Origin: Nocardia arizonensis
GTDB lineage: Bacteria; Actinomycetota; Actinomycetes; Mycobacteriales; Mycobacteriaceae
Assembly (NCBI RefSeq): GCF_001310275.1
Contig: NZ_LGYZ01000048.1
Span: 120,971 to 184,970 of the forward strand
Direction of reading: 5' to 3'
DNA length: 64,000 nucleotides
The notes under the pieces are model-generated. The model saw nothing but the letters and a program-made list of their open reading frames with translations, was not told the DNA's origin and searched no databases. Positions 27,326 through 36,392 of the stretch are shown in pieces. The position numbers were made by a program, and so were the translations under genes. Numbering within the stretch: position 1 is the first letter of the stretch; every line of letters starts with the position of its first letter.

Positions 27326-27672
27326 GGGCCGACCCGGATCAGCAGCGCCAAAGCCGTCACTGACAGTGCGAGAAACCCTGTGGGGGCGGCAATCTGGCCG
27401 TGCCGGGAACGGATGTGCATCGCGACCGCGGCGGCGAAGTAGGCGACCAGCCCCGCGGCCGCGGTGATGGAGAGCGGCGGCCACAGCAGGCCGATACTCA
27501 GGCCGACCGCACCGGCTAGTTTGATCACCCCCAGTGTCGTGAGGTGACGGGTCGGGAACCCGACCGCGGCGACGGTGGCGACGATCGCGGGTTGGCGGGT
27601 CAGGGTGGCCACTGCCGAGCCCGTGACCGCGAGGGTCAGCAGACCGGCGACCGCTAGCGTTGCGATATTCAT
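27322..27672 (-). CDS. DoxX-like small membrane protein
   Basis: 116 residues from ATG 27672, overlapping the upstream stop as ATGA. Four membrane helices with GFPTRHLTTLGVIKLAGAVG and IGLLWPPLSITAAAGLVAYF, the DoxX/DoxD signature. Family members act in thiol or quinone redox at the membrane. In this operon it may supply electrons or assemble a membrane complex. Confidence 0.85.
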   Translation of the reverse strand: MNIATLAVAGLLTLAVTGSAVATLTRQPAIVATVAAVGFPTRHLTTLGVIKLAGAVGLSIGLLWPPLSITAAAGLVAYFAAAVAMHIRSRHGQIAAPTGFLALSVTALALLIRVGP

Positions 27673-28550
27673 TTCGACTCCTGTAGTGCGTCGGAGGTTT
27701 TCGGTGCCGCGAGGAGTGCGGCACCGAGGGCGGCGGGCAACAAGGTGGCCATGAAAGGGATCGTCAGGACGAAGGCGACGGTGGCCGGAACGACATCGGT
27801 GCCGCGTGGTAGCGCGACGGCGGCGACCACCGCGATCACGCACGTCGCCCCCAGCCCGCAGGCCGTGCCCGCCAGGAGTGTCCCGGCTCGTCGTGGCACC
27901 GCCGAGGCGGTGGTGGCCAGCACTGCCGCGCCCGCGACCCCGGCGAAGGCCGACACGACATAGGCGAGCTGGACCAGATCCAGCCACACCATCGTGTAGC
28001 CGACGAAGTCCACGGGCCCGGACAGGCCCCGCAGGTACTGCGCCGCCGACCAGTGCAGGTCCTCGACCGCAAGTTGTTGGGACGACGCGCCGGTGAGCAC
28101 GATCGCCGTGCGCGCGAGCAGATTCAGCAGAAACCCACCGGTGCCAAGAGTCAAGAGCACGACCGCGGGCACAGCGGCAGACGCGCCCGGCGCCGACCGC
28201 AGTTTCCAGGTCAAACCGATCATGGCCACCGCCAGCGCGACCGCGACCACGAACAGCACCGCGGTGTTGATCAGCAGCCCGGTGGGCTCGCGCGCTGTCG
28301 GCTCACCTGTATAGCCCGCACCGACGAACAGTCCGGCCGGGACCGCTACCAGCACCACGGCGGGCCACAGCTCGGCCCTGGCCGCCCGACGGATCACGGT
28401 GGCCGCCCCCACGAGGTAGGCGGTGGCGAGCACCGCGAAGACGGGCGTCGTCACCGCGCTGATCTCGGCGTTGAGCAACGCGAGCAGCACACCGGCCGGC
28501 CACGGCGCCACCAGCGCCCAACCGTTCGGCCGCTGGACACGATCCGTCAT
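27669..28550 (-). CDS. Hypothetical membrane protein, first gene of operon
   Basis: 293 residues with about eight helices (ALVAPWPAGVLLALLNAEIS; TGLLINTAVLFVVAVALAV). The C-terminus ends TSDALQESK at the ATGA overlap with the DoxX gene. No named family is recognised. The four genes 28550 to 26013 are all translationally coupled and should be made as one unit under the divergent TetR at 28640. Confidence 0.8.
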   Translation of the reverse strand: MTDRVQRPNGWALVAPWPAGVLLALLNAEISAVTTPVFAVLATAYLVGAATVIRRAARAELWPAVVLVAVPAGLFVGAGYTGEPTAREPTGLLINTAVLFVVAVALAVAMIGLTWKLRSAPGASAAVPAVVLLTLGTGGFLLNLLARTAIVLTGASSQQLAVEDLHWSAAQYLRGLSGPVDFVGYTMVWLDLVQLAYVVSAFAGVAGAAVLATTASAVPRRAGTLLAGTACGLGATCVIAVVAAVALPRGTDVVPATVAFVLTIPFMATLLPAALGAALLAAPKTSDALQESK

Positions 28551-28572
28551 CTCGACTCCATTTCACAGTACG

Positions 28573-28610
28573 ACTTGTCTGGTGAAAGACTGCGCTTTCG
28601 CTGGACAAGT
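28573..28610. promoter_or_regulatory. Long operator dyad between operon and TetR gene
   Basis: Arms ACTTGTCTGGTGAAAG (28573-28588) and CTTTCGCTGGACAAGT (28595-28610) match in 13 of 16 positions around a six-base centre. It lies between the divergent membrane-protein operon and the TetR gene and is the probable TetR operator. Confidence 0.65.
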
Positions 28611-28639
28611 TGTCAAGCGAATATGGAAGGATGGCGGGT

Positions 28640-29302
28640 ATGAGCAAGCGCAAGTACCACCAGGGCGCCCGCGCCGAGGCGGCAGAACAGACGCGGCGCC
28701 GCATCCTCGACGCGGTGGCCGACCAGTTGCGCCAGGCGCCGACCCAGCCGGTGAGCCTGGACAAAGTCGCGCGGTCGGCCGAAGTGTCACGCTCGACGAT
28801 CTATGCCGATTTCGGTTCGCGGGCAGGTCTTTTCGACGCGTTCGTCGCCGACTTGTCCGCACGGACCGGCATGTCGGAACTGTCCGCGGCGGTGACCGCC
28901 GACGATGCCCGCGAGCACCTACGGGATGCCATCGCCGCGGCGAGCCGGATGAAAGCCCGCGATCTCGAGATCTACCGAGTCCTGCACGCGATGGACCGGC
29001 TCGATCCCTCCTCGGCGGCGGAAGCGGTACGAGCCATGGAGGACGATCGGCGCGGCGGCGTCGCCCATCTGGCCCGGCGCCTACACGCCGGCGGGCTGCT
29101 CCGTGACGACGTCTCGGTGGAGTGGGCCACCGACGTGCTGTGGACCCTGACCAGCTTCGAGAGTCTCGATCTCCTGCTCACCGGACGCGGCCTGACCGTC
29201 GAGCAGGCCGTCGAGCGGTTGACGACCACCGCCGAACGCACCCTGTGCCGGCCGGTCGGACCGATAGGTATCAAGGATCCGGCAACGGTCCCCGTACCGT
29301 GA
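28640..29302 (+). CDS. TetR family regulator of the DoxX operon
   Basis: 220 residues from ATG 28640 (GGAAGG upstream; ATG 28631 also possible). HTH: RRRILDAVADQLRQAPTQPV, then VARSAEVSRSTIYADFGSRA. The ligand domain ends with WATDVLWTLTSFESLDLLLT and GRGLTVEQAVERL, common in TetR repressors of drug or lipid genes. Divergent to and likely repressing the 28550-26013 operon. Confidence 0.92.
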   Translation: MSKRKYHQGARAEAAEQTRRRILDAVADQLRQAPTQPVSLDKVARSAEVSRSTIYADFGSRAGLFDAFVADLSARTGMSELSAAVTADDAREHLRDAIAAASRMKARDLEIYRVLHAMDRLDPSSAAEAVRAMEDDRRGGVAHLARRLHAGGLLRDDVSVEWATDVLWTLTSFESLDLLLTGRGLTVEQAVERLTTTAERTLCRPVGPIGIKDPATVPVP

Positions 29303-29657
29303 ATGGCGGCCCGGAAAATCACTGAGACTTTTCCAAGATTCCGATCCGGCCGCCTCCCCTGCCGGGCTTCTGGAATTCCTCCAAGTTATCGGGAACACGT
29401 ACTTCGGATGTTCCGGTCGAGCACGCCCGTCGACATGTTGTTCATGTCGACACACTCCTTTGAAGTGGGTTACCGCAGCGCGGCCGATTGTCCATCTCCG
29501 ACTCACCCGGGCCCGTGCCCGCCGTCAGCGAAACGCCCGCGAGCTACGCCGTATCGGCCTGTTCTTCCGTTAACGTTGGCGCGGGCCGCATCGGAAAGGC
29601 GCCGATGTGAGACGCCGACCGCAAGGGAAATGGCGCACTGGAACGGGAGGAGTACAT
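29303..29657. other. Intergenic region without a gene
   Basis: 355 bases. The right part is the promoter and 5' leader of the CD225-like gene (strong GGAGGAG at 29645). No other feature is recognised. Confidence 0.4.
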
Positions 29658-30071
29658 ATGTCCGTACCCAGCAATCCTGGAAACGAGGATCCGGAGGATC
29701 GCGCACCGAAGTATCCACCGCCGCAGTATCCGCCGCTACCCCCGCAGTCGCAGTACCCACCGCCGCGGCCGAACTATCAACCGCCGGGACCTCAGCAGCC
29801 GCAATACGGACCGCCCGCCGGTTCCGCCAGCGCTTACTGGCCCCTGTCGATAATTTCGTTTCTGATGTCATGCATCATCGGCGCCATCGCCTTGTTTTTT
29901 TCCTACCAGGTCGGGGAGAAAAATAGAGTCGGCGATACGGAGGGGGCGGCCAGGGCGTCTCGGATGGCGTTGATCTTCGGAATCGCCGGAATAGTGCTCG
30001 GTCTGCTTGGACTCATCGTCGTCTTCGGTTCGGGCGAGGGGCAGGCGGTCACTCGAGTTTTTACTCGATAA
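29658..30071 (+). CDS. CD225/dispanin-like membrane protein
   Basis: 137 residues from ATG 29658. A Pro/Tyr/Gln-rich N-terminus (residues ~20-60, repeated YPPPQYPP-type motifs) precedes two helices: YWPLSIISFLMSCIIGAIAL and MALIFGIAGIVLGLLGLIVV. Between them FFSYQVGEKNRVGDTEGAARA matches the conserved Q-V-x(4-5)-G-D-x-x-G-A-x-x-A-S loop of CD225/dispanin proteins. Widespread in actinobacteria, function not settled; probably a membrane organiser. Confidence 0.85.
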   Translation: MSVPSNPGNEDPEDRAPKYPPPQYPPLPPQSQYPPPRPNYQPPGPQQPQYGPPAGSASAYWPLSIISFLMSCIIGAIALFFSYQVGEKNRVGDTEGAARASRMALIFGIAGIVLGLLGLIVVFGSGEGQAVTRVFTR

Positions 30072-30187
30072 CCTCGAGTCCGGCAACGTCACCGCAGAGT
30101 TCATGGACCGGTTGACCAAGAATGCTGCCGACCAGCCACTGCCCGGGTGGCACCCCTGGGCCGAACTCCCTTACACCAGGACTCGCG

Positions 30188-30403
30188 ATGGGGCCTTCCG
30201 GATATCCACTCCCGACGCCGCTGGTAGCGCTCGCGGTGGTTCCGGCCGTGGTCGCGGGTTTCGGCGTGTGGGCGTGGCAGGACGACACCTCGATCCTCGC
30301 CCAGATGACCGGCCGCTCCCGCGGGCATCGCGCACTGGCGTCGATGATGATCTCGTCGGTGATATGGCAGGTCAGGGGCTATTTCACGACTAGCCGAGGC
30401 TAG
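30188..30403 (+). pseudogene. Short membrane ORF, probable fragment
   Basis: 71 residues from ATG 30188 with one strong helix (PLVALAVVPAVVAGFGVWAW) followed by DDTSILAQMTGRSRGHRALA. It has no good ribosome binding site and ends inside the 3' end of the TIR gene on the other strand. The helix plus basic tail reminds me of N-termini of actinobacterial conjugative coupling proteins, so it may be a fragment. Low confidence. Confidence 0.3.
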
Positions 30404-31281
30404 GGGTCGATGGATTCGACGCCGCCGTCTGCCACATGGTCCGACCAGTCGCGCTCGAACCAGCGCCATTCGTGTCCACCCGATGGATCGGGATACCAAC
30501 CCGGCGGCGGGACCTCCCTGTGCTGCGTCGGATTGCGTTCTGTATCAGCGCGTTTCGACCGTTGTTCGGTTCGCGAGGGCGTCGAGTCCTGTCCGCGCAA
30601 GGGCGCGACCACGGGCTTCGTCGGCGGTGGCGAATCGGCCGATGCCAGCAGGTCGGCAAGCCTGCGATCCACATCGACATACAGGTCCCTTCGCTTCCTG
30701 AACTTCTCCAGCACATAGTGCCCGCCCTGGCGCTCCTCGGCATCGGCCGCAAGCAGCGCCGGCTCCAATTGGACGAGCACCTGGCGCTGCTGCTCATGGG
30801 ACAATTCGTCGGGCTGATCGACCTGTTCGACCAGTTCGGACAAGTACGACAGCGGGGCCGGTGGCGGCTCGGGTAGCGGATCGGGCAGCGGCGGTGCGGC
30901 CCGAAGGCTTCCCAGGGCGCCGGCCAGCGCGAGCGCCGCCGTTTTCTCCGAAGTGGAGTAGTCGATGATCTGCCACAGCGCCAGCGTGCGCGGAAGCGCG
31001 TCGGGCAGGCGCCCTACCGACAGCGGCAACACAGGTTTGTCCAGCGCCATCGCCCACTCCAGTTCGCGCTTGCATGCCACCGAACTCAATGTCTCCTCGG
31101 ACACGACCGCCACGAAAACGTCGGAGTGTGCGATGCGCTGTAGGATTTCGCCCCACCAGGTCTGCCCGCCGCGCAGCGAGGAATCGACCCATGCCTGATA
31201 ACCCAACACGTCGAGGTCCCGGACCAGCGCTTCGACATCCGGTCTGTTCTCGCGCGCGTAGGAGATGAACAGTTGTCGCAT
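30400..31281 (-). CDS. TIR domain protein with C-terminal DUF2510
   Basis: 293 residues from ATG 31281 (GGGAGG upstream). Residues 1-130 are a TIR domain: LFISYARENRPDVEALVRDL, GGQTWWGEILQRI, VFVAVVSEETLSSVACKREL with Glu73 or Glu75 at the NADase position, and DKPVLPLSVG. A proline-rich linker and a helical section follow. The end carries a DUF2510 motif (GWYPDPSGGHEWRWFERDWS). TIR proteins of this type often cleave NAD. DUF2510 commonly accompanies membrane or secretion proteins. Divergent to a second TIR gene. Confidence 0.88.
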   Translation of the reverse strand: MRQLFISYARENRPDVEALVRDLDVLGYQAWVDSSLRGGQTWWGEILQRIAHSDVFVAVVSEETLSSVACKRELEWAMALDKPVLPLSVGRLPDALPRTLALWQIIDYSTSEKTAALALAGALGSLRAAPPLPDPLPEPPPAPLSYLSELVEQVDQPDELSHEQQRQVLVQLEPALLAADAEERQGGHYVLEKFRKRRDLYVDVDRRLADLLASADSPPPTKPVVAPLRGQDSTPSRTEQRSKRADTERNPTQHREVPPPGWYPDPSGGHEWRWFERDWSDHVADGGVESIDP

Positions 31282-31693
31282 ACGGGCCTCCCGCACGAAT
31301 GAATTGCCCCCTCCACCTATCATGCGCCACTGTTCAGAAAAGCTGGGATGCCGCCGATATCCAGGGTGTCGGCGGCATGTTGAAGACCGGCTCGGCGTGG
31401 CAACCCGCCCCGACCGTCGGCATCGCAGCGCCGATACCGTTTCAGCCGGTCGAATCCCAATCAGTGGCGAATAGCATGCCCGCCACAGCATTATCGACAT
31501 GAGACGACGGTCCTGGTCGACGGGGCAGCTGAGCGCGGCAGAGGGCGCAGGCAGCAGGCAAATGCAGAAGATCGACGCAGGGAATGGGTAGGTTATGTGA
31601 CCGGTCCCGGTCCTGGATGTCCGAGGGGGAGCCGCCCGTGGAAGTAGCCGATGACGAAATGAGCTAGCCGTCCACGACCAGTGAGGTGAGCAC
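31282..31693. other. Shared promoter region of two TIR genes
   Basis: 412 bases between divergent TIR genes. No coding potential is evident. No clear palindrome was found by eye. Co-regulation of the two genes from here is likely but unproven. Confidence 0.45.
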
Positions 31694-34528
31694 ATGAGCG
31701 AGGCCGACGCGAAGGTTCCGGATTCACAACAGAAGAAACCGAAACAGGATGGATCTTTCGCCTACGACGCGTTCATTTCCTACACCCACCACGACGGGGC
31801 CGTTGCGAGCGGAATTCAGAAAGGCATGCACCAAATCGGCAGGCCATTGGGCAGGCTGAACGCGCTGCGAGTGTTCCGGGACGCCACCGACCTGTCTGCC
31901 AGCCCGGATCTGTGGGGCAATGTGGCCGGCGCGTTGGACCGCTCCCGGTATCTGATCGTGGTGCTGTCCCCCGATTCCGCTGCGTCGCATTGGGTGGACA
32001 AAGAGGTCGGTCACTGGCTCGAGCAGCGCGGTCCGGATCAGTTGATGCTGGTGGTGACCGGTGGGCGGTTGGTGTGGGACGAGACCGGGGGGAGGTTCGA
32101 TCCCGACCGCTCCACCGTCGCGCTGCCGGTACTGACCGTACCGGGAGCACTGCCCGCCGAACCGCGCTACATCGACGTCACCGATGACGCACCCTGGGAT
32201 CCGCGAACCCCATTGTTCCGGGACAAGGTCACCGATCTGGCCGCCCCGATCCACGGCAAGACCAAATACGAACTGGCCAGCGACGACGTGCGCGAGCTAC
32301 GTCGCTTCCGTCGGCTGCGCAACGCCGCCATCGTCGGGTTGGCGGTGCTGACCGTCCTCGCGCTGGCCTCAGCCGTCCTCGCGTTCGAGAAACAACGAGA
32401 GGCAGTGGCGCAGAAACAGAACGCTGTGCGGGAACGTGATCAGAAGATAGTCCAGCTTCTGGTATCCGAGGCCGGGGAAATGCTGGCGGGTCGTCAGAGC
32501 GGTGGCGATATCCGCGCCTTGCAGCAAATCCTCGCCGCACCGATGATCGGGGCGAAACCGAATGATGGCCCGATGCTCGATGCCGTCGCTGCCCGGCACC
32601 TGACACTCGAGATCATCGAGGCGGCTACCGAGGTAACCAGTGTGGCGTTCAGTCCGGACGGAAAGCGCATCGTCTCCGGCGGCCGCGACAAGACGGTGCG
32701 GGTGTGGGACACGGCCACCGGCCGGCCCGTCGGTGCCCCGCTCTTCGGACATTCGGAACCGGTGACGAGCGTGGCGTTCAGCCCGGACGGAAAACGCATC
32801 ATTTCCGGCAGCTCGGACCACACCGTGCGGGTGTGGGACGCGGCCACCGGCCAGCTCATCGGACAACCCCTCACCGACGATGTGGACGAGGTGTACAGCG
32901 TGGCGTTCAGCCCGGATGGGCGGCGCATTGTCTCCGGCAGCTGGGATCACACCGTGCGGGTGTGGGACGCGGACACCGGCCAACCCATCGGCCAACCCCT
33001 CAAAGGCCACAAGGATTCGGTGATGGGTGTGGCGTTCAGCCTGGACGGGCGGCGCATCGTCTCCGGTGGCCAAGACGACATGGTGCGACTGTGGGACGCC
33101 GACACCGGCCGTCCCGTCGGCCAGCCCCTCAAAGGCCACGAGGGTTGGGTGATGGGTGTGGCGTTCAGCCCGGATGGGCGGCGCATCGTCTCCGGCAGCG
33201 ACGACAAGACAGTGCGGATATGGGACGCAGACACCGGCCAACCCGTCGGCCAACCCCTCAAAGGCCATGAGGACCTGGTGGCGAGTGTGGCGTTCAGCCC
33301 GGACGGGGGACGCATCGTCTCCGGCAGCTGGGACCGCACGGTACGGGTGTGGGACGCCGACACCGGCCAACCGATCGGTGCACCGCTCGCCGGACATTCC
33401 AAACCGGTAGCGAGTGTGGCGTTCAGCCCGGATGGGCGGCGCATCGTCTCCGGCAGCGAGGACAAGACAGTGCGGATATGGGACGCGGACACCGGCCAAG
33501 CCGTCGGCCAGTCCCTCCTCCACCCAAATGGGGTGGAGGGTGTGGCGCTCAGCCCGGATGGGCGGCGCATCGTCTCCGGCGGCCGAGACGACATGGTGCG
33601 ACTGTGGGACGCCGACACCGGCCACCCCGTCGGCCAGCCCCTCATCGGCCACACAAGAACGGTAACGAGTGTGGCGTTCAGCCCGGACGGGGGACGCATC
33701 GTCTCCGGCAGTCGCGATCACACCGTGCGGGTGTGGGACGCCGACACCGGCGAACCCATCGGTGCACCGCTCGCCGGACACTCCGAACCGGTGGCGAGTG
33801 TGGCGTTCAGCCCGGACGGGCGGCGCATCGTCTCCGGTGGCCAAGACGACATGGTGCGACTATGGGACGCCGACACCGGCCGTCCCATCGGTCAGCCCCT
33901 CACCGGCCACACAGCCGAAGTGACGAGTGTGGCGTTCAGTCCGGATGGGCGGCGCATCGTCTCCGGCAGCGAGGACAAGACGTTGCGGATATGGGACGCA
34001 GACACCGGCCAGCTCGTCGGACAACCCCTCACCGACGATGTGGACGAGGTGTACAGCGTGGCGTTCAGCCCGGATGGGCGGCGCATCGTCTCCGGCAGCG
34101 AGGACAAGACGTTGCGGATATGGGACGCGGACACCGGCCAACCCGTCGGCCAACCTCTCACCGGCCACACCCTTGCGGTGTACAGCGTGGCCTTCAGCCC
34201 GGACGGGCGGCGCATCATTTCCGGCGGCGACGACAAGACGCTACGACTGTGGGACGCCGACACCGGTCAGCCCATCGGCGCACCCCTCACCGGCCACACC
34301 CTTGCGGTGAACAGCGTGGCCTTCAGTCCGGACGGGCGGCACATCATCTCCGGCAGCAGAGACCACACCGTAAGGCTGTGGCCCGGGCCCCAACTGTGGC
34401 GGGACATTCTATGCGCGAAACTCCCGCATAACATGAGCCACCAACAGTGGCGCGACTGGGTATCACCCGATATCGGCTACAAGGCGGTGTGCCCCGGCCT
34501 GCCGATCCCGCCCGATGGCGCGCGGTAA
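31694..34528 (+). CDS. TIR domain - transmembrane - 14x WD40 protein
   Basis: 944 residues. TIR domain at ~22-155 (YDAFISYTHHDGAVASGIQK, then RYLIVVLSPDSAASHWVDKE with Glu104). One membrane helix at 211-231, then a short coiled coil (EKQREAVAQKQNAVRERDQK). From about residue 314 there are 14 WD40 repeats of 42-43 residues, each VxSVAFSPDGRRIVSGSxD then (V/L)R(V/I/L)WDADTGxP, enough for two seven-blade propellers. The last ~60 residues are a helical cap. The TIR is probably cytoplasmic and would be triggered by something the propellers bind. NADase activity is inferred from family. Confidence 0.92.
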   Translation: MSEADAKVPDSQQKKPKQDGSFAYDAFISYTHHDGAVASGIQKGMHQIGRPLGRLNALRVFRDATDLSASPDLWGNVAGALDRSRYLIVVLSPDSAASHWVDKEVGHWLEQRGPDQLMLVVTGGRLVWDETGGRFDPDRSTVALPVLTVPGALPAEPRYIDVTDDAPWDPRTPLFRDKVTDLAAPIHGKTKYELASDDVRELRRFRRLRNAAIVGLAVLTVLALASAVLAFEKQREAVAQKQNAVRERDQKIVQLLVSEAGEMLAGRQSGGDIRALQQILAAPMIGAKPNDGPMLDAVAARHLTLEIIEAATEVTSVAFSPDGKRIVSGGRDKTVRVWDTATGRPVGAPLFGHSEPVTSVAFSPDGKRIISGSSDHTVRVWDAATGQLIGQPLTDDVDEVYSVAFSPDGRRIVSGSWDHTVRVWDADTGQPIGQPLKGHKDSVMGVAFSLDGRRIVSGGQDDMVRLWDADTGRPVGQPLKGHEGWVMGVAFSPDGRRIVSGSDDKTVRIWDADTGQPVGQPLKGHEDLVASVAFSPDGGRIVSGSWDRTVRVWDADTGQPIGAPLAGHSKPVASVAFSPDGRRIVSGSEDKTVRIWDADTGQAVGQSLLHPNGVEGVALSPDGRRIVSGGRDDMVRLWDADTGHPVGQPLIGHTRTVTSVAFSPDGGRIVSGSRDHTVRVWDADTGEPIGAPLAGHSEPVASVAFSPDGRRIVSGGQDDMVRLWDADTGRPIGQPLTGHTAEVTSVAFSPDGRRIVSGSEDKTLRIWDADTGQLVGQPLTDDVDEVYSVAFSPDGRRIVSGSEDKTLRIWDADTGQPVGQPLTGHTLAVYSVAFSPDGRRIISGGDDKTLRLWDADTGQPIGAPLTGHTLAVNSVAFSPDGRHIISGSRDHTVRLWPGPQLWRDILCAKLPHNMSHQQWRDWVSPDIGYKAVCPGLPIPPDGAR
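32633..34383 (+). repeat. WD40-coding tandem repeats of about 129 bases
   Basis: Fourteen units of 126-129 bases, many nearly identical at DNA level (for example GTGGCGTTCAGCCCGGA and GCGGCGCATCGTCTCCGG recur in most units). Such identity implies recent expansion or homogenisation by recombination. Confidence 0.9.
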
Positions 34529-34625
34529 CGACCCACCCGATCACCGGTCTCGGCTACATCCACGAACAGCAGATGCCACGGGTCGGGCGAAATTCCCGCG
34601 ATGGCGCGAGCAATCGACTGTGTGA

Positions 34626-36392
34626 TCAGGTTTTGGGTAATCGAATGACCTGTAGCCCGGCCGCGGCCAGGAAGACCGGGATATCGCGTACGAAGATGCG
34701 GTCGTATTCGGCGATGTCGGGTGGCAGGTCGGCGAAGGGCACCAAATAGGGGGTCGTTTTCCGCTGCGGGTCTTTGGGGCCGGGCCGCCAGCCCTCCGCC
34801 AGGCGCTCATCGATCCACCGGTCGTGCTCGGCCACGGCCAGCCTTTCGAGCTCGGCATCGCTGAAGGTGAAATCGGCGGCCGCCCAGTCCCGCAACGGCG
34901 CGATCGCGCAGCCGATGTCGGCCAGCTTGACCGCGATGTCGCGGGCTTGCGCGCAGCTGGACTGCTTGCGTGATTCGTCCAACTCGTCCCAGGAGGGGGC
35001 GGGCTTCCCGGCGGCCAGCTGCGCGTCGCGCCACCGGCGATGGATCGCCACCGCGATCGCGTGAAACGATCCGCTCTGCAACAGTTCGGTGGTGCAGGTG
35101 CGCTGCAGCGTCGGGAACACGTCCAGTCTCATCGGCGCGTTGCCGGTGTTCACTTCTTCGATCAACCGGCTCACCCCTTGCCTGCGCGACAGCACCACCA
35201 CGACCGGCACCGTCGGATCGATTTCGTGGCGCAGCATCAGGGCGGCTTCCAGCGCGTCCTCGTCGCAGTAGGCCGTCACGTAACAGCGGGTCAGCGGCGG
35301 CGCACCGTCTTGCGCGTAGCGCGCCGCCAGATCCCGCACATCCGACACCGACGGCGCGGCGCAGATGAACCGGCACACCTGCGCCAGGGCCGGATACTGC
35401 CCGACCAGCGAACCGAGGCGCTGCTCGGCGTGGGCGTCGAGCAGCGTGACCCACAACGGGGTGATCGCGGGGTTCAGACCGCGCTTTCGGCACCGGTCAT
35501 GCCAGTCGCGTGCCGCATGGACCAGCAGCCACCCGCCGGTGGCATCCAGAACACTGATCAGCAAATGCGGGCGGTGCGGCCCGACCTCGTCGATGGGGAA
35601 GTCATCGAGCAACAGCCGCGCACCCACCTCGTCGAGGTTGAAGAAGTCCAGCGGTGCGGAGGCGTCCGCCAGGTTGGCCTCCTGAACCCGCAACATCCCG
35701 CACAGCTGCGGGTCACCGATGCGGGCCAGGCATCTCAGCTCGCCGCCGGGCCGCCCCGATGCGGCACGCCTCGCGACAGCGACGATCTCGGTGTTCACCG
35801 CGTCGTTGGGGGAAACCGCCAACAGCCGATCGGCCCGGCGCACACCTGCCGCGCGCAGGTTGCGGTTCAGCTGCGCGTCGCCCACGATCACCGGGATGCG
35901 TAACCGGCGGCACAGCTCGATGTGCGGATTGGTCCGATCCGACTCGATGACCACCGCCGCGACGTGGGCCTTCTGGAGATGGCGCAGGAACTCGGCGCCG
36001 ACATAGCCGACACCGCACACCACGACATGGCCGTGCATCAGCGGAATGCGCATCTGCAGCACCCGATCCCGGAACAGCGCCGCCAGCGCGCTCAGCCCGG
36101 CGAAACTGGCCACCACCGGTGCCAGGAAACGGGCCACGTCCAGCGTCGGCGGCAGCCGGGTCGCGTCCGGGGCGGTGAAGAAGAACAGCTTGAGACTGTG
36201 GAACACGACATCCGTCGGAGTCGGATCGGCCAAGTGCTCGACGAATCCGACGCAGCCCAGCCCGAACGCGACCACCGCGGCGAACGCCAGTATGTACCAC
36301 CGGAAATCGATCAGAACACGCGTTACCGATCGCGCGAACCGCGCGGGAGCACCCGGGCCGACCGGTCGAGTCGTGTGTGCGGTCGTTGTCAT
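34626..36392 (-). CDS. 2-TM channel-like protein with RCK and RyR domains
   Basis: 588 residues from ATG 36392 (GAGGTGAGG upstream). Two membrane helices (31-51 and 86-107) bracket a pore-loop-like stretch FHSLKLFFFTAPD, without a canonical TVGYG filter. An RCK/TrkA-N domain follows: HVVVCGVGYVGAEFLRHL, then an acidic VIESDR and IPVIVGDAQLNRNLRAAGV. A second Rossmann-like half extends to ~500. The C-terminal ~75 residues are a RyR domain: HDRWIDERLAEGWRPGPKDP, then TPYLVPFADLPPDIAEYDRI. Prokaryotic RyR domains are linked by comparative genomics to nucleotide-triggered conflict systems. Convergent with the TIR-WD40 gene. Confidence 0.8.
   Translation of the reverse strand: MTTTAHTTRPVGPGAPARFARSVTRVLIDFRWYILAFAAVVAFGLGCVGFVEHLADPTPTDVVFHSLKLFFFTAPDATRLPPTLDVARFLAPVVASFAGLSALAALFRDRVLQMRIPLMHGHVVVCGVGYVGAEFLRHLQKAHVAAVVIESDRTNPHIELCRRLRIPVIVGDAQLNRNLRAAGVRRADRLLAVSPNDAVNTEIVAVARRAASGRPGGELRCLARIGDPQLCGMLRVQEANLADASAPLDFFNLDEVGARLLLDDFPIDEVGPHRPHLLISVLDATGGWLLVHAARDWHDRCRKRGLNPAITPLWVTLLDAHAEQRLGSLVGQYPALAQVCRFICAAPSVSDVRDLAARYAQDGAPPLTRCYVTAYCDEDALEAALMLRHEIDPTVPVVVVLSRRQGVSRLIEEVNTGNAPMRLDVFPTLQRTCTTELLQSGSFHAIAVAIHRRWRDAQLAAGKPAPSWDELDESRKQSSCAQARDIAVKLADIGCAIAPLRDWAAADFTFSDAELERLAVAEHDRWIDERLAEGWRPGPKDPQRKTTPYLVPFADLPPDIAEYDRIFVRDIPVFLAAAGLQVIRLPKT

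Noticed and set aside
32369..33844. Long minus-strand open frame opposite the WD40 region
   Set aside because: Repetitive only because the WD40 DNA repeats; the plus-strand product has perfect WD40 motifs.
32633..34383. CRISPR-like array
   Set aside because: Regular repeats, but units are contiguous coding WD40 repeats of ~129 bases without spacers.
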